Positions 1-9,635 are shown, numbered from the stretch's first letter. The stretch is 64,000 nucleotides of DNA from Burkholderia sp. SRS-46 (GCF_004343775.1 NZ_PTXL01000010.1:1-64000), one strand, 5' to 3'. The notes: generated by a model not told the origin, from the sequence alone. Program-made: numbers and translations.

Positions 1-1015
1 CTGGTGGCGCCGGGCCCGGCGATCGAGCCGGCCCGCGGCCAACTGGTGCCGCTCGAGCGGCTCGCGATTCCGCATCCGCTGTCCGGCGCGCAGGGCGTGA
101 ACCGCGCGCCGGGCTTCGCCTACATCGCCGCGCCGCACGATCTCGCGGCCGTTCGCGCGTACCTGAATCGCTACGCCAGCCAGGCGGCCACGCAGCGCGC
201 ATACCGCCGCGAGCTCGAGCGGTTCCTGTCGAGGGCGATCGTCGAGCGCGGCGCGGCGTTGTCGTCGCTGCTGGTCGAGGACTGCGACGCGCACAAGGCG
301 TTTCTGGCCGCGCCGGCGTCCCGCGCGTCCGGTCGCTGGCGCCCGTTCGCGTCCGGCGGCCGGTCGCTTGACAGCCGACGCTACGCGGTGCGCACGCTTT
401 GCGCGGCATTCGAATGGCTCGTCAGGGTGCGCTACCTGGCCGGCAACCCGTGGGTCGCGGTCACCGATCCGAAACCCGTCAAGCGCGCGCGTGCGCTGCG
501 GATCGAGCTGGCGCTGCCGTACGACTTGTGGGCGCGCACGAGCCTCGCGGCATGGCGTGACGGGTCCGGCCCGGCCGCGCCGCGCTGGCGCGCCGCGCGC
601 GCTGCTGCTGGTGATGGGCGACGCGGGCCTGCGCATCGCCGAGGTGGTCGCCGTCGCGCGGGACGCGCTCGAGCTGCATCCGGCCGACGGCGAGATCTCG
701 CCGAGGTGGGAGCTGCAGGTGATCGGCAAGGGCAACAACGAGCGGTTCGTGCCGGTCAGCGCCGTTTGCATCGACGCGCTGCGCGCGCACTGGCGCGCAC
801 TGGCGCGATCGCGCGCTGGAGTTCGATGCACCCGGCGCGTCGGCGCCGCGGGAAGCGTTGATTGCGCCGCTGGTGATTCCACCCACGCCGCGCGCGCGAA
901 ATTCGCGGTCGACGCCGGCGACACGGAAGACGCATCGACGCGTCGCGCAGGCGGCTATTCGGTGCGCGGCGCACGCGGCCTTGTGCAATGGGCCGTCGCG
1001 CAGCTGCGGGCAACA
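1..1015 (+). pseudogene. Frameshifted, C-terminally truncated tyrosine recombinase (phage-type integrase)
   Basis: Three reading frames in succession give one protein of the Burkholderia integrase type. Frame one carries the N-terminal SAM-like part (LVPLERLAIPHPL, then AATQRAYRRELERFL). A shift near 585-595 moves to a second frame with the catalytic start ALLLVMGDAGLRIAEV, which includes the first catalytic Arg, and then VIGKGNNERFVPVS. A further shift near 800 moves to a third frame (LIAPLVIPPTP), and the reading returns to frame two near 895. The HxxR, H and Tyr end of the catalytic domain is missing, so the gene cannot be active. The true start may lie before the window. The family assignment is from visible motifs; the number of indels is approximate. 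Confidence 0.75.
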
Positions 1016-1094
1016 CTCCGACGGACTCAAACTCAACCCCGCAGTCGGTGATCGCATCTCGGTCACGCGTGGCCGGGCAGAGGAGACCAGGACG

Positions 1095-1530
1095 CTACAG
1101 ACCGTTCGAGAGGAACAGCTTGAACTGTTTCGGCTTGTCTACTACATCGTTATCGCGCATATATCGCGCGCGATAACGAGGCTTTCCATCCGCCGAACGC
1201 ACGATTGCTTCTCCTTCTGATACCAGAATGGCCAGTGCATCCTTATACATTGATGCCGTCGCAGGAGAACCGTTGCACGTTTCCGAAAAGACCACGGAGA
1301 ATGGTTTCGGGTTGGATTGGTCGAAAATTCGTCTTGCGAGCTGAACGACGAGTTCCTTATCCGACTTCGCACGGGCAACATCGTCGAACCTGAAGCCTCC
1401 ATCGAAATCTTGCAGGAAGCCCATGGTTTGAGGAGCAAGCATGTCGAGCCCGGCACCTCCGTAGTGGACGAAGTGATTGCTGTGCTGCCAATGAACCTGT
1501 TTCATGACGTCCTGCGCGCGGTGATGTTGC
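1095..1530 (-). pseudogene. C-terminal gene fragment, possibly TcmP-like
   Basis: A coherent reading frame gives about 140 residues from DVMKQVHWQHSNHFVHYGG to KQFKLFLSNGL, but no natural start belongs to it. Upstream in the same direction the meaningful frame switches to the end of a regulator gene, so this is a tail left by recombination or frameshift. The layout (a methionine-tryptophan segment, a GGFRFDD turn, then a winged-helix-like end with KDALAILVSEGEAIV) recalls the three-Cys-motif partner proteins (TcmP), but I could not verify this. Only the fragment nature is reasonably sure. Confidence 0.4.
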
Positions 1531-2571
1531 GACAGATGATCGGCATGCTGTCCGCCATCACGGCAAGACGCGCAATCACACGCTCGAGCTCGAAGAGGTT
1601 TTCTGGCCAGGCGTAGGCCTCGCAAGCGTCGATCAACGCAGCGCTGCATAGCCATGACGCTCGAGCGCAGCGACCACAAGCGGCGCAATATCGTGCATGC
1701 GCGTGCGCAGCGGCGGAATGCTCACTGACAGGAAATCGAGTTCGGCCAGCAGCGCTCGCGAGAACCGCCCCTCTTCGACTCGCTGCCGCAGATCGGACGT
1801 CGTCGACGCGACCACGCGAGCCTCGCTTGCATCCGGCACGGTCAGCCATTGTCCGAGCCGCGAATGCATATGTTGCGGCAATTGGCTTTGAAGGCGGGGA
1901 GCAAGTTCGTCGATGCCATTGAAAAACAAGGTGCCGCCGGCGGCCTGCTTGAACCATTGCACGGGCTCGCCTGCCGGATCGGCGCAATTGACCTCGATGA
2001 ACGGCCCGTCACGCCTCGGGCCGCTGCAATGCAGCGCCACCATCAACGGGATTTTCTCGGTCCCGAACCCCCCCGCCAGCAGCACGGGAAGCGTGCTGCG
2101 AGATGCCCTTTCGACGAACACTTCCATCTGTTGCAGCGCTTTCGATATGCCTACAAGCAGCAGCGGGCGCCCCAAACGCTCCTGAGCCCATCGTTGCACT
2201 TCGTAGCGCATGTTCAGCAGCGCACAGCATCGAGCGAACCAAGTTCCCAGTTCACGCCAGGCATCTGCCTCCGCTGGCGTACCCGGTCCGGGCAGCCGCA
2301 GTTCGCCGATCTGCTCGCCTGCGTAGATTACGGCGAATTGAGCGGAGTCCTCATCGTGCGAGTCATTTCCATTTCGGCCGATACTCCCGTCGCCAACCCA
2401 GGCAAGATCGACGGCATCGCCGTTGTAGCTAAGCCTCAAGGAGCCTACATCGCGCAGCCATATCGATGCCGCTCGCAACCCCAGCTTCCCAACCACGGCG
2501 AGCATCATCGGCTCGAGTAGTTCGGGCAGCGTCCGATATGGGCGATAGACGCTTCGCAGAATGGCTTCCAC
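1502..2571 (-). pseudogene. Frameshifted sigma-54-activator-like AAA+ regulator
   Basis: The start is a GTG preceded by GGGGGAGG. The first 312 residues contain a GAF-like N-terminal half and an AAA+ core in the order of NtrC-type activators: LLAGGFGTEKIPL in the Walker A place, FIEVNCADP, AAGGTLFFNGIDEL in the Walker B place, then VVASTTSDLRQRVEEGRF and LDFLSVSIPPLRTR. The frame stops after LERHGYAALR. An adjacent frame continues with AYAWPENLFELERVIARLAVM, the usual last helices, so a frameshift near 1640 broke the gene. The Walker A lysine is not in its usual position, and the GAFTGA loop that contacts sigma-54 is absent, so even the unbroken form may not have been a normal activator. No Fis-type HTH remains. 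Confidence 0.6.
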
Positions 2572-2600
2572 GCGACACCTCCCCCGTAGTTAATTGGGCT

Positions 2601-2622
2601 TTGCAATGCCCCTGTATTGCAA
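2601..2622. promoter_or_regulatory. Palindromic dyad upstream of the regulator gene
   Basis: A 7-base inverted repeat, TTGCAAT and ATTGCAA, is separated by 8 bases and lies 30 bases upstream of the GTG start of the broken regulator. Its position fits an operator, but no bound protein can be named. Confidence 0.4.
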
Positions 2623-3543
2623 TTGCGGATGATCGAAAGTGCGGAAGGCGTGTAAATGACTCTAGCAAAATGATTTGCTGGAGGTTATTGATGGGGCTAT
2701 GGCGAAACCCAGGCTATAGACGATCTGTGGTCAACTGATCCAATCGCCGAAGCTACGCCGGACGCGATACCTAGGGTCAGCCTATCGATGATCGAGGCGT
2801 GCTGACTGGGTGGATGTGCCGGTACGACCGGACACGCGGTCACGCTTTGGTTGGAGAAATTACTTGGAGGCGAAATCGCGCGATGCTGGCCGGCAGAAAT
2901 TTGCCCACGCACCGGCATGCGATGCAGTGGTGCGACCTTCCAACATCGGCATGCGCATCCACATTTCAAATGCGCTACGCAAAGGCACGATTGTCTTACA
3001 AGGATTACCAATCAATAAATGAGCTTTGACGCTTAATCTTCTTCTGGCACCGTCACCCATCCCGAACTAACATAGCTAGTCTGGTAGCAGTCAGAGCAGG
3101 TTTCGCCGCGCCAAATAACCGACTGGAATGACTGTCCGCGTCGGTGTTCCTCGGTGCGTGAGCGATCATTCCGCTCTCCTGGCAATGATGATCCCGACGA
3201 CCTGCGAGACAGCCATAGTGAGTTCCCGTGGATTTTCCACGCTTATTGCCTATTGCGCAGGCGTTGACGGCCGGGAACATCGCGAAGGTGGCGCTGGGCA
3301 CGACGTAGGATGACGTACGGTGACTGCCGCGAAAGCCGACGGCTGTGACCAGACGGTTTGGAGCTGGCATTCGGCCGAAGATGACGTTTCGGGCGATGCC
3401 GTGTTCAACTCGCATTTTTCGCCGGACGGCGTCGTGATACGAGCATCGCGATCGGAAGGGCCTAGCCGGGAAAAACCATAAAGGGCGCGTCCGGCACAAG
3501 TGAGACCGAAATACAGCCCCAACACAGGTGTCGGAGACGACCA
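2623..3543. other. Non-coding or decayed stretch
   Basis: Short open frames occur on both strands, but none has a ribosome site, family resemblance or steady codon use. The stretch lies between a broken regulator and an IS-truncated gene. I see no RNA gene or clear repeat in it. Confidence 0.5.
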
Positions 3544-3858
3544 ATGAAAGACGGCGACCAGAATTCGATGACCGAACGCCCACGCCTGGCCGGCATGTCG
3601 GTCCGGACGTTTGTCGAGATACCCGGGGGCAGGCGGACCGATTTTCCGGACGGCAGTCACCTTGTCGAAGGCCCGGAGGGCGAAAAATATCTTGTCTCGG
3701 AGGCGGGCGACATCACGGGGGCCATTCCGGAGATCCGGCGCGTGCAGATTGACGACCTTTCGCTGGTCCTGCGACACGAGATCGTGCACGTGCATGAGAC
3801 GACGTCACATACGCTGCACTTGTCCGGGGGCGGCGTCTTCTCCTACCCGCATCACTGA
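3544..3858 (+). CDS. Hypothetical protein, 3' end cut by an insertion sequence
   Basis: 104 residues starting MKDGDQNSMTERPRL, with a purine-rich GGTGTCGGAGACG ahead of the start. It is hydrophilic with no signal peptide or membrane segment, and I recognise no family. Its last codons end exactly at the left terminus of the IS3-family element: the TGA stop is shared with the first bases of the IS (TGATCC). The native C-terminus is therefore probably lost and the stop supplied by the insertion. Residues 22-80 read like a small beta-rich domain (GGRRTDFPDGSHLVEGPEGE). Function unknown. Confidence 0.5.
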   Translation: MKDGDQNSMTERPRLAGMSVRTFVEIPGGRRTDFPDGSHLVEGPEGEKYLVSEAGDITGAIPEIRRVQIDDLSLVLRHEIVHVHETTSHTLHLSGGGVFSYPHH

Positions 3859-3934
3859 TCCGCTTTAGGAATCCTGGACCGATCAGAGAGTGAGTTTTGC
3901 GGCAAACTTCACCCTGAACCAGGAGGTGGTTGTC

Positions 3935-4216
3935 ATGAAACGGAAACGCTTTTCGATCGAACAGATTGTGGCGGTGCTGAAGCAAGCCGAGCTGGGCATG
4001 CCGGTGGCCGATGTGATCCGGCAGGTCGGTATTTCGGAACAGACGTTCTATCGGTGGAAGAAGCAATACGCCGGCATGCAGTCGGATCAGGTACGCGAAC
4101 TTAAGCAACTGCAGGAAGAGAACGCGCGGCTGAAGAAGCTGGTTGCCGAACTGAGCCTGGACAAGGCCATCCTGCAGGACGTTGCATTAAAAAATGTATG
4201 GTCCGCCCCGCGCTGA
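3935..4216 (+). CDS. IS3-family transposase OrfA
   Basis: 93 residues, MKRKRFSIEQIVAVLKQAEL onward, with a clear GGAGGTGGTTGTC ahead of the ATG. The helix-turn-helix (VADVIRQVGISEQTFYRW) binds the IS ends, and the following leucine-rich coiled coil (LKQLQEENARLKKLVAEL) serves for oligomerisation, both typical of IS407-group OrfA. The frame overlaps the start of orfB by about 19 bases. In this family the full transposase is made by frameshifting in that overlap. OrfA itself looks intact. Confidence 0.85.
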   Translation: MKRKRFSIEQIVAVLKQAELGMPVADVIRQVGISEQTFYRWKKQYAGMQSDQVRELKQLQEENARLKKLVAELSLDKAILQDVALKNVWSAPR

Positions 4217-4572
4217 GGAGAGACGTGGTGGATTACGTGATGAGCCACTACGGATTGACGATGAGGCGGGCCTGTCGGCTCGTGAAGCAACCGCGCAGCG
4301 TTCAGTACTACAGAAGCGTCAAGGATCCGCGTCCGGAGCTGCGCTCACGTATGCGCGAGATCGCCTATACGCGTGTGCGTTACGGGTATCGACGTGTCCA
4401 TGTACTGCTGCGCCGGGAAGGCTGGCAGTTGGGCCGGAACCAGGCGTACCGGTTGTATTGCGAAGAGCAGTTGCAGCTGCGCTCGAAGTTGCCGAAGCGA
4501 CGAAAGATGGTGGTGACGCGGGTGGCGAAGATCTTGCCGGCAAAACCAAACGACGCTTGGAGTATGGATTTT

Positions 4573-5926
4573 TCTATGGTCCACCCGCAAACCGCAAGCG
4601 CAGACTGGTGGCGATAGACGACTCGCGTTTATCTATCCGGCCTATAGCGATCCGATCGAATCCGGATCTGGCCTGCATGATGAGGTCGCACGCTTCCGTC
4701 CCAATTAGTGGCGCGGCATGATGTCTGCCGGAAGTCCAGACGGGTTTGGGGAAGCGACGGATGGTCGTTTGCGCCATGCTGATTGGCTGCGCGGGCTGCG
4801 GTAAAACATTGCGTCAAGGGTAACGATCGGTCTGGTATGCCTCAGGTGTGATGGTGCAGGTTAAACTCCGCGCCGCTTCGCATGACAGCCCATGCAATGC
4901 GGACTAGTTTGTTTGCCAGAGCGCAGACCGCAATGTGCGCATGCCGGCGTTCGGCAAGTTGGATTAGCCAGTGCTGGATCGGATCGTCGGGATGCTTGTC
5001 TTTCCATACCCATAGCGCGCGGGCGCCCTGCACGAACAAGCGGCGTAGATAACTGTTTCCCCTCTTCGTAATACCGAGCAAACGTGGCTTGCCGCCGGTC
5101 GTATGCTGTTGTGGCACCAGCCCTACCCAGGCGGCGAGATCGCGTGCCCGCCGGAACGTTGATGCATTGCCGACTGCGGAGACGATGGCGGTCGACAGCA
5201 AGACACCGACACCTGGAATCGTTTGAAGGCGTCGGCAAAGGTCACTCTCCCGTGCGAGACATTTGAGCCGGTCGTTCATCTGTTCAATGGTTGATTCCGT
5301 GCGGTTCCACATGTCGAGTAGCATGCGTCCAAGATCGCGCATCATGGGAGTTAAGCCGGAGTCTTCCTTCTCGAGCAGAGCGGGCAATACGGTGCGAAGC
5401 GCATAGAACCCCTGTGCGATCTCGATACCGCGATCCAGTAACAGTCCGCGAATCTGATTGGTCAATGCCAGGGGCGTTGCTGGAGCATGCGTTCGCGGGC
5501 GCGATGCAGCGCCTGGACATCCATCTGTTCCTCTGACTTGAGCGGCACAAACCGCATCGTCGGAAGTCGGACAGCTTCGGCAATAGCCTGAGCGTCGTTA
5601 AAGTCGTTCTTCTGCGATTTGACGAACGGCTTGACGTACTGTGCTGGCAGTAGTTTGACGTCGTGGCCGAAGCCCTGAAATTTGCGGGCCAGAAACTGCG
5701 AACCACAGCATGTTTCGATGCCGACAAGGCATGGCGGATGTTGTGCCATAAGCTGCAGGAGTTGATTACGCCCCAACTTCTCGCGCAACACGACTTTGCC
5801 AGCAGCGTCGCAGCCGACGACGTGGAACCAGCGCTTGCCGAGATCGATTCCTAACGTGACCGAGTTCGTGGCAGCCTCCATGGGTGGTAGCGCCACTACG
5901 ATAGAAGAAGCGGGTGGACCATACCA
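4573..5926 (-). mobile_element. IS110-family element of the IS1111 type nested in the IS3 element
   Basis: A perfect 14-base subterminal inverted repeat marks the ends: TATGGTCCACCCGC at 4575-4588 and its complement at 5910-5923. IS1111-group members carry such repeats, while other IS110 elements lack them. Joining the flanks restores the IS3 orfB frame (GAT TTT then GTG GCC), which places the borders within a few bases. The region 4589-4841 downstream of the transposase is non-coding, as is usual for the group. Confidence 0.8.
4842..5896 (-). pseudogene. IS110-family (IS1111-type) transposase with a frameshift
   Basis: The N-terminal half carries the RuvC-like DEDD residues (VTLGIDLGK, LVGIETC, KNDFNDAQAIAEA). 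The C-terminal half carries the Transposase_20 domain (LQTIPGVGVLLSTAIVSA, FVQGARALWVW). Between them the frame is broken near 5465: the first part ends RERMLQQRPWH and the second begins TNQIRGLLLDRGI, where intact relatives read straight through. A single missing base, or two extra ones, would explain this. The annotated start of the family would be at MEAATNSVTLG; a slightly longer start is also open. Confidence 0.8.
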
Positions 5927-6452
5927 TTAGTGGCCGACCAGCTTGCTGATGGCTCGAAATTTCGCACCTTGACGATCGTGGATGTCTTCACGAAGGAAGC
6001 GTTGGCCATCGAAGTCGGGCAACGCTTGAAAGGCGAACACGTGGTGTCTGCACTGAATCGAATCGCAGCTCGGCGCGGCGCTCCGCGGCATCTGTTTGTC
6101 GACACCGGCAGCGAATTTTCCGGGCGCCTGCTCGACATGTGGGCGTACCACTACCGCGCAAAAATCGACTTCAGCAGGCCCGGTAAGCCGACGGACAATT
6201 GCCACATCGAGACGTTTAACGGATCATTCCGCGACGAGTGCTTGAACCTACATGGGTTCGAAACACTGGGCGAAGCCAAAGCGATCGTCGAGGCATAGCG
6301 CCGGGATTACAACGAGAGCCGTCCTCACTCGGCTCTCAAAGAGTTGGCACCAGCCGAATTCGCCCGCCAGTTGGCGCCTTCATCGGGTCCTACCGAACCC
6401 GAAACGCCGGAATACTCGCTCTAGATTTGGCCCGGAAACCCCAAGCGGATCG

Positions 6453-6826
6453 GCTGCAGAGGCTCGTAGCGTCCCCTGAGGTGTCTTAAGGGTATGCGCC
6501 CTTCGTCACGAATTCCGCGACCAGCGGCCCGTATCATCTATTCCCGGGAACCGTTCGAAGGTATGCGCCGCGCGTAGTCTGCGCCCACTGCAGGGCTTTG
6601 TTGGTGTAGGTTTCGAGAGCGGCTGTCTGCCAATTCGCGAAAACGACTCGTCGAGTTAACACGCCGGCAGCATGCCACTCGAGAATGTCGTGTGCTGACT
6701 GTGCAACATGCGCTACTTCGAATTTTTGCGCCCCTCAAAAAGAGTCTATTGAATTTACGGATCTATTTTTAACCAAATATACTTCATATAATTCCACCGT
6801 TTTATCGCGGTTTATTATAAAGTATT
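6453..6826. other. Stretch between IS and small genes with an orphan coding fragment
   Basis: On the minus strand 6534-6734 stays open for 66 codons with coherent sequence (FEVAHVAQSAHDILEWHAAG and ALETYTNKALQWAQ), but it has no start codon and is closed upstream by a stop. It looks like a gene tail of unknown family. The remainder turns AT-rich from about 6740 and holds nothing else I can name. Confidence 0.35.
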
Positions 6827-6952
6827 TTAAATACCACTCCACCCCTCAAATACTCCCATCTCGCCAATGACGCAAATTCCAGTTATTATTAAGAGAAATG
6901 CAGTCGCAGCGATAGGAAGACCATCCAGCAAATCTTTAAGATCCTCTTTCAT
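6827..6952 (-). CDS. Very small membrane protein
   Basis: 41 residues, MKEDLKDLLDGLPIAATAFL onward. The start has a strong AAGGAGCGA site immediately upstream. An acidic N-terminus (KEDLKDLLD) is followed by one hydrophobic segment (IAATAFLLIITGICVIG) and a short tail ending EGWSGI. It lies 51 bases downstream of the exported protein at 7004-7264 on the same strand, so the two are probably cotranscribed. Base composition is more AT-rich than the surroundings. No family is recognised. Small one-pass proteins of this kind occur in conjugation and prophage gene sets, but nothing specific is shown here. Confidence 0.55.
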   Translation of the reverse strand: MKEDLKDLLDGLPIAATAFLLIITGICVIGEMGVFEGWSGI

Positions 6953-7003
6953 TCGCTCCTTCTAATTAAGGAAGGAGGGCGCCCTGCAGGATGCCCGTTT
7001 ACA

Positions 7004-7264
7004 TCAAAACCCTTGCCGCATACGGTCCGCATAATCTTGCGCGAATTCAGTTGGCGATGTTTGCGTGTTAGCGGCTTGAATAAATTCATCGACAAACCAC
7101 GGTAAATTCAGTTTCGTTTCGCTTTCAGACAGGCCAACCTGAACGTGCGGCGGATGAGAATCGGCTTTGATGGCATCGATGTCCTGCGCACTCGAAAATT
7201 GAGAAGCAACAAAAATCGAAAATCCAGCAACTGCGACGCGTAGATATTTCACAGCTACCTCCAT
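7004..7264 (-). CDS. Small exported protein of unknown function
   Basis: 86 residues from the ATG at 7264, chosen because the start leads directly into a signal peptide (MEVAVKYLRVAVAGFSIFVASQFSSAQ). A longer frame upstream has no such feature. The mature part is acidic and about 60 residues, with KLNLPWFVDEFIQAANTQTSP. No cysteines or domain are recognised. It is followed by the 41-residue membrane protein. An envelope role is inferred from the signal peptide only. Confidence 0.5.
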   Translation of the reverse strand: MEVAVKYLRVAVAGFSIFVASQFSSAQDIDAIKADSHPPHVQVGLSESETKLNLPWFVDEFIQAANTQTSPTEFAQDYADRMRQGF

Positions 7265-7503
7265 TGAGTAAATTCCGTGGCTTTTCAAAAAGGCATTAAA
7301 CAATACCATTATATTGTAATCAATGCGCGAGAGGTGTGCGGAATTGTATGAAATGTGTGATTTGAGAGGGTGGTGGAGCAGCCCCCTGAAATACCTACAA
7401 GGACCTTCGGGTCCTTGCAATGTCGTTCTGACATCTCTGCATTGCGGCACGATGTCGTGCTGTCCCACCGGCTCCCGACAGTGATCTGAAACGGGAGACA
7501 GTT

Positions 7504-7625
7504 ATGCGAATCGTAGGGTTGGATGTTTCGCGCTCCGTGGCCGAGATCGCGTACCTGGAGCATGGCACGCTGCATGCCGGCGGCCGAACCGGGTTGCGAC
7601 GCGACGAACTGGAGCGCTTTGCTGA
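7504..7625 (+). pseudogene. IS110-family transposase N-terminal scrap
   Basis: MRIVGLDVSRSVAEIAYLEHG, ending at ELERFA, is the start of a DEDD transposase of the IS110 family with its first catalytic Asp. The family match stops abruptly and the same frame runs on into an unrelated IS30-type sequence, so this is a deletion junction between two insertion sequences. Confidence 0.65.
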
Positions 7626-7857
7626 GCGTGAAGAGATAGGATTACTCTCAGCCGAAGGCGTCGGCGTGCGTGAGATCGCTCGCCGTATTGGCCGCAGCGC
7701 GTCAACGGTCTCACGAGAACTCAAGCGTAATGCTGCAACTCGTAGTGGCCGCCTCGACTATCGGGCATCAGTCGCACAGTGGAAGGCGGAACTGTTTGCC
7801 CGGCGACCGAAACCGGCAAATCTTGCGACAAACCCGAGGCTTGTCAGCGTCGGATAG
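7626..7857 (+). pseudogene. IS30-family transposase N-terminal fragment
   Basis: Fused in frame to the IS110 scrap. EEIGLLSAEGVGVREIARRI, then GRSASTVSRELKRNA, is the helix-turn-helix that begins IS30-family transposases. The DDE core is absent: after NLATNPRLVSVG the frame stops. The fusion protein is probably not functional. Confidence 0.65.
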
Positions 7858-8072
7858 ATACTCCCCACTTGGCCGCACCTCCTTCTGGGGAAATTACGTC
7901 CGACGTTGACAGCCGGACATAGATTCGATCAGCACTTCAACAGTCGTGCATGTCGGGCCATGACGACCGCATCGCATGAGCCCGATGCGATGACACGGTG
8001 GATCCTGGCTTGAGCGGTATCCACCGCGCAGGGCGATTCATTGTGCAATTGGTCCGACACAAAGACGGGCGG

Positions 8073-9419
8073 TCACGATTCTGGACGCTTGATTCCCGCC
8101 AAATCGAGAATCCGGGCACCGGTACGACGCACGAATGCCTTGTCGCGTTCTGCCTGATCGCCGTCATGGAGTACGTGGTGCTCGAGGAGGATGCCGCGGC
8201 GCCCCATGATGTCGTGCATGCGCGACTTGCGCTCGAGATAATCAGTGTCATCCGCGCCCATGGTTTCAACGACGACGCGGTGCGCTCGTGCCGCAGACGA
8301 AAACGACAGCTCGAAGTCTGGCCGGCACCAGAGAAGCTCTCCGTCGTGAGAATCAACCTGGCGGTCGAACAAGGGTTTGGTCAAGGTGACGTCGACGCCG
8401 CGCCGGCGCACCCAGTCGATGACCTGAATCAGGCAGTTCAGCGTCGCGCGCTCAAACCGGCTGTCAAGCGGGACGGGCTGACGGCGAGAGTACGCGTGCT
8501 GTGCGAAGGCTTCCCGAAACCGTGCCTGGCCGTTTCGGTCGCGATCGACGACGGCGAGCACCCAATAGGGCGGTTGGACCATGTTCTGATCGCGCCCGCC
8601 AATGTGAATTCCCTTTTCGGGACGCACGACGCATTCGCCCCGGCTCGTGACCTTGATTGCCGCACCGTCCCGAATCTCATCTGCAACGAACAGCAGCATC
8701 GCGCTGCGCGCCTTGCCTTCCGGCCACGGCAGCGCATCGATGGCATCCATCTTGTCGGCGATACTCAACCACGGCTTCGTGTAAAGGATTTGCCCCAAAC
8801 TGAGCGTTTCGCTCATCGCCTCGTCGAGTGCATAGTCGTTGAGTCGGTCCCACGAGCTACGCGTATTCTCGGAAGCGTCGGACAACACCGCAAAGCCGGC
8901 GTCATCGAGCAAGGTATGCATGATGCGCCCAAGCTTCGGAAGGCGTCGACCGGGAGCTCGAGGGCGGCTGGCTTTACCCCCGCCCCCTTTCGGCCGCGAA
9001 GTCCCTTCGTGCAGGTCGTCGAGGAAGTCGAGCGCGTCGTCGACGGGCTTAAGCGGGTGATGCTTGCCCGGAGGCGCGTCATCGTCCGGCTCGTCGTCGG
9101 GCTCAGGACTGGATCGAAACGCCGCCAATGCACAAAGATGCTTGCCTTGACGGTTCATGCGCACGAAGTGCCGCGGCCCCTCTTCGCGGACGCGCGCCGT
9201 GAGCCTCGGCTGTGTGGTGCCGTCGACCTGACAATCGCATTCGAGCCATTGCTGAACGCGCCGGCCGTCATGCATCTCGGCAAGGATCGCTCCAACCAGC
9301 TCGGAATCGCCGGCTTGCGCGCGCTGTCCTTTGCCGCAAAACCGTCGCACCGCTGCAGCCTCTTGCGCACTGAGTTCACGTTTGACTATTTCGGGGTGTT
9401 TATGATCGACGAGTCGCAT
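8073..9419 (-). CDS. DUF1173-like protein
   Basis: 448 residues on the minus strand. This strand was preferred over a longer open frame on the plus strand because its product has a sensible composition and recognisable organisation. The N-terminal third has spaced cysteines (RRFCGKG, LECDCQV, KHLCALA) as in DUF1173. A proline- and acid-rich linker follows (residues 105-150). The C-terminal third contains VVVETMGADDTDYLERK, an arrangement that could be a PD-(D/E)xK-like nuclease core. DUF1173 genes are common on betaproteobacterial accessory elements and their role is unknown. No clear ribosome site precedes the ATG. The family call is from memory of the cysteine pattern. Confidence 0.55.
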   Translation of the reverse strand: MRLVDHKHPEIVKRELSAQEAAAVRRFCGKGQRAQAGDSELVGAILAEMHDGRRVQQWLECDCQVDGTTQPRLTARVREEGPRHFVRMNRQGKHLCALAAFRSSPEPDDEPDDDAPPGKHHPLKPVDDALDFLDDLHEGTSRPKGGGGKASRPRAPGRRLPKLGRIMHTLLDDAGFAVLSDASENTRSSWDRLNDYALDEAMSETLSLGQILYTKPWLSIADKMDAIDALPWPEGKARSAMLLFVADEIRDGAAIKVTSRGECVVRPEKGIHIGGRDQNMVQPPYWVLAVVDRDRNGQARFREAFAQHAYSRRQPVPLDSRFERATLNCLIQVIDWVRRRGVDVTLTKPLFDRQVDSHDGELLWCRPDFELSFSSAARAHRVVVETMGADDTDYLERKSRMHDIMGRRGILLEHHVLHDGDQAERDKAFVRRTGARILDLAGIKRPES

Positions 9420-9455
9420 GAATTAGAATCTTGGCAAGTGCGGGTTTCCGTCCCG

Positions 9456-9611
9456 TTAGTCCTTGGTGAACATCGCCCATAGATTGAGGGCTAAGCCTGG
9501 CACCAACAGCGCCAAATAGGGTTTGTCCCACGCCCCCGTGGTGGGGCTGTATGCCAACGCTAGGCCGGCGAAGCCGCACGCAGCTCCCGCAACCACCAGA
9601 ATTCTTTTCAC
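9456..9611 (-). CDS. 51-residue membrane-associated small protein
   Basis: A GTG start with GAAAGGGAG seven bases upstream gives VKRILVVAGAACGFAGLALA, then YSPTTGAWDKPY and a second hydrophobic run (LALLVPGLALNLWAMF) ending TKD. Two short hydrophobic segments around a polar turn suggest a hairpin in the membrane. It sits between the DUF1173-like gene and another small gene, all leftward. No family is recognised. Confidence 0.6.
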   Translation of the reverse strand: MKRILVVAGAACGFAGLALAYSPTTGAWDKPYLALLVPGLALNLWAMFTKD

Positions 9612-9635
9612 GGTTTTGCTCCCTTTCGTGTTTTC

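Larger units (their letters stand above)
4198..6424 (+). pseudogene. IS3-family transposase OrfB, interrupted and with a nonsense codon
   Basis: The first part (MVRPALRRDVVDYVMSHYGL to KPNDAWSMDF) is an HTH_21 region leading to the first Asp of the DDE integrase core. It stops at about 4572, where an IS110-family element enters. Reading resumes at 5930 with ADQLADGSKFRTLTIVDVF, then FVDTGSEFSG (second Asp) and GKPTDNCHIETFNGSFRDECL (Glu). At 6296-6298 a TAG replaces what is usually a Trp codon before RRDYNESRPHSAL. The natural end is the TAG at 6422-6424. Two independent lesions make it inactive. Confidence 0.85.
3856..6452 (+). mobile_element. IS3-family (IS407-like) element, interrupted by an IS110-family element
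   Basis: The ends match as imperfect inverted repeats. The left end begins TGATCCGCTTTAGG, and the right end read inward is CGATCCGCTTGGGG, with further matches TCC and GG at the same spacing. Removing the nested insertion leaves about 1.24 kb, a normal size for this group, with overlapping orfA and orfB in the usual arrangement. No clear target duplication is seen. Both the nested insertion and a nonsense codon in orfB make it non-autonomous. Confidence 0.8.

Noticed and set aside
4842..5896. Programmed frameshifting in the IS110 transposase
   Set aside because: IS110-family transposases are normally single frames and no slippery heptamer is seen at the break, so a mutation is the simpler reading.
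7998..9482. Long open frame on the plus strand across the DUF1173-like gene
   Set aside because: It is the shadow of the minus-strand gene. Its product has biased composition and no family resemblance, while the opposite frame has spaced Cys motifs and a sensible linker.
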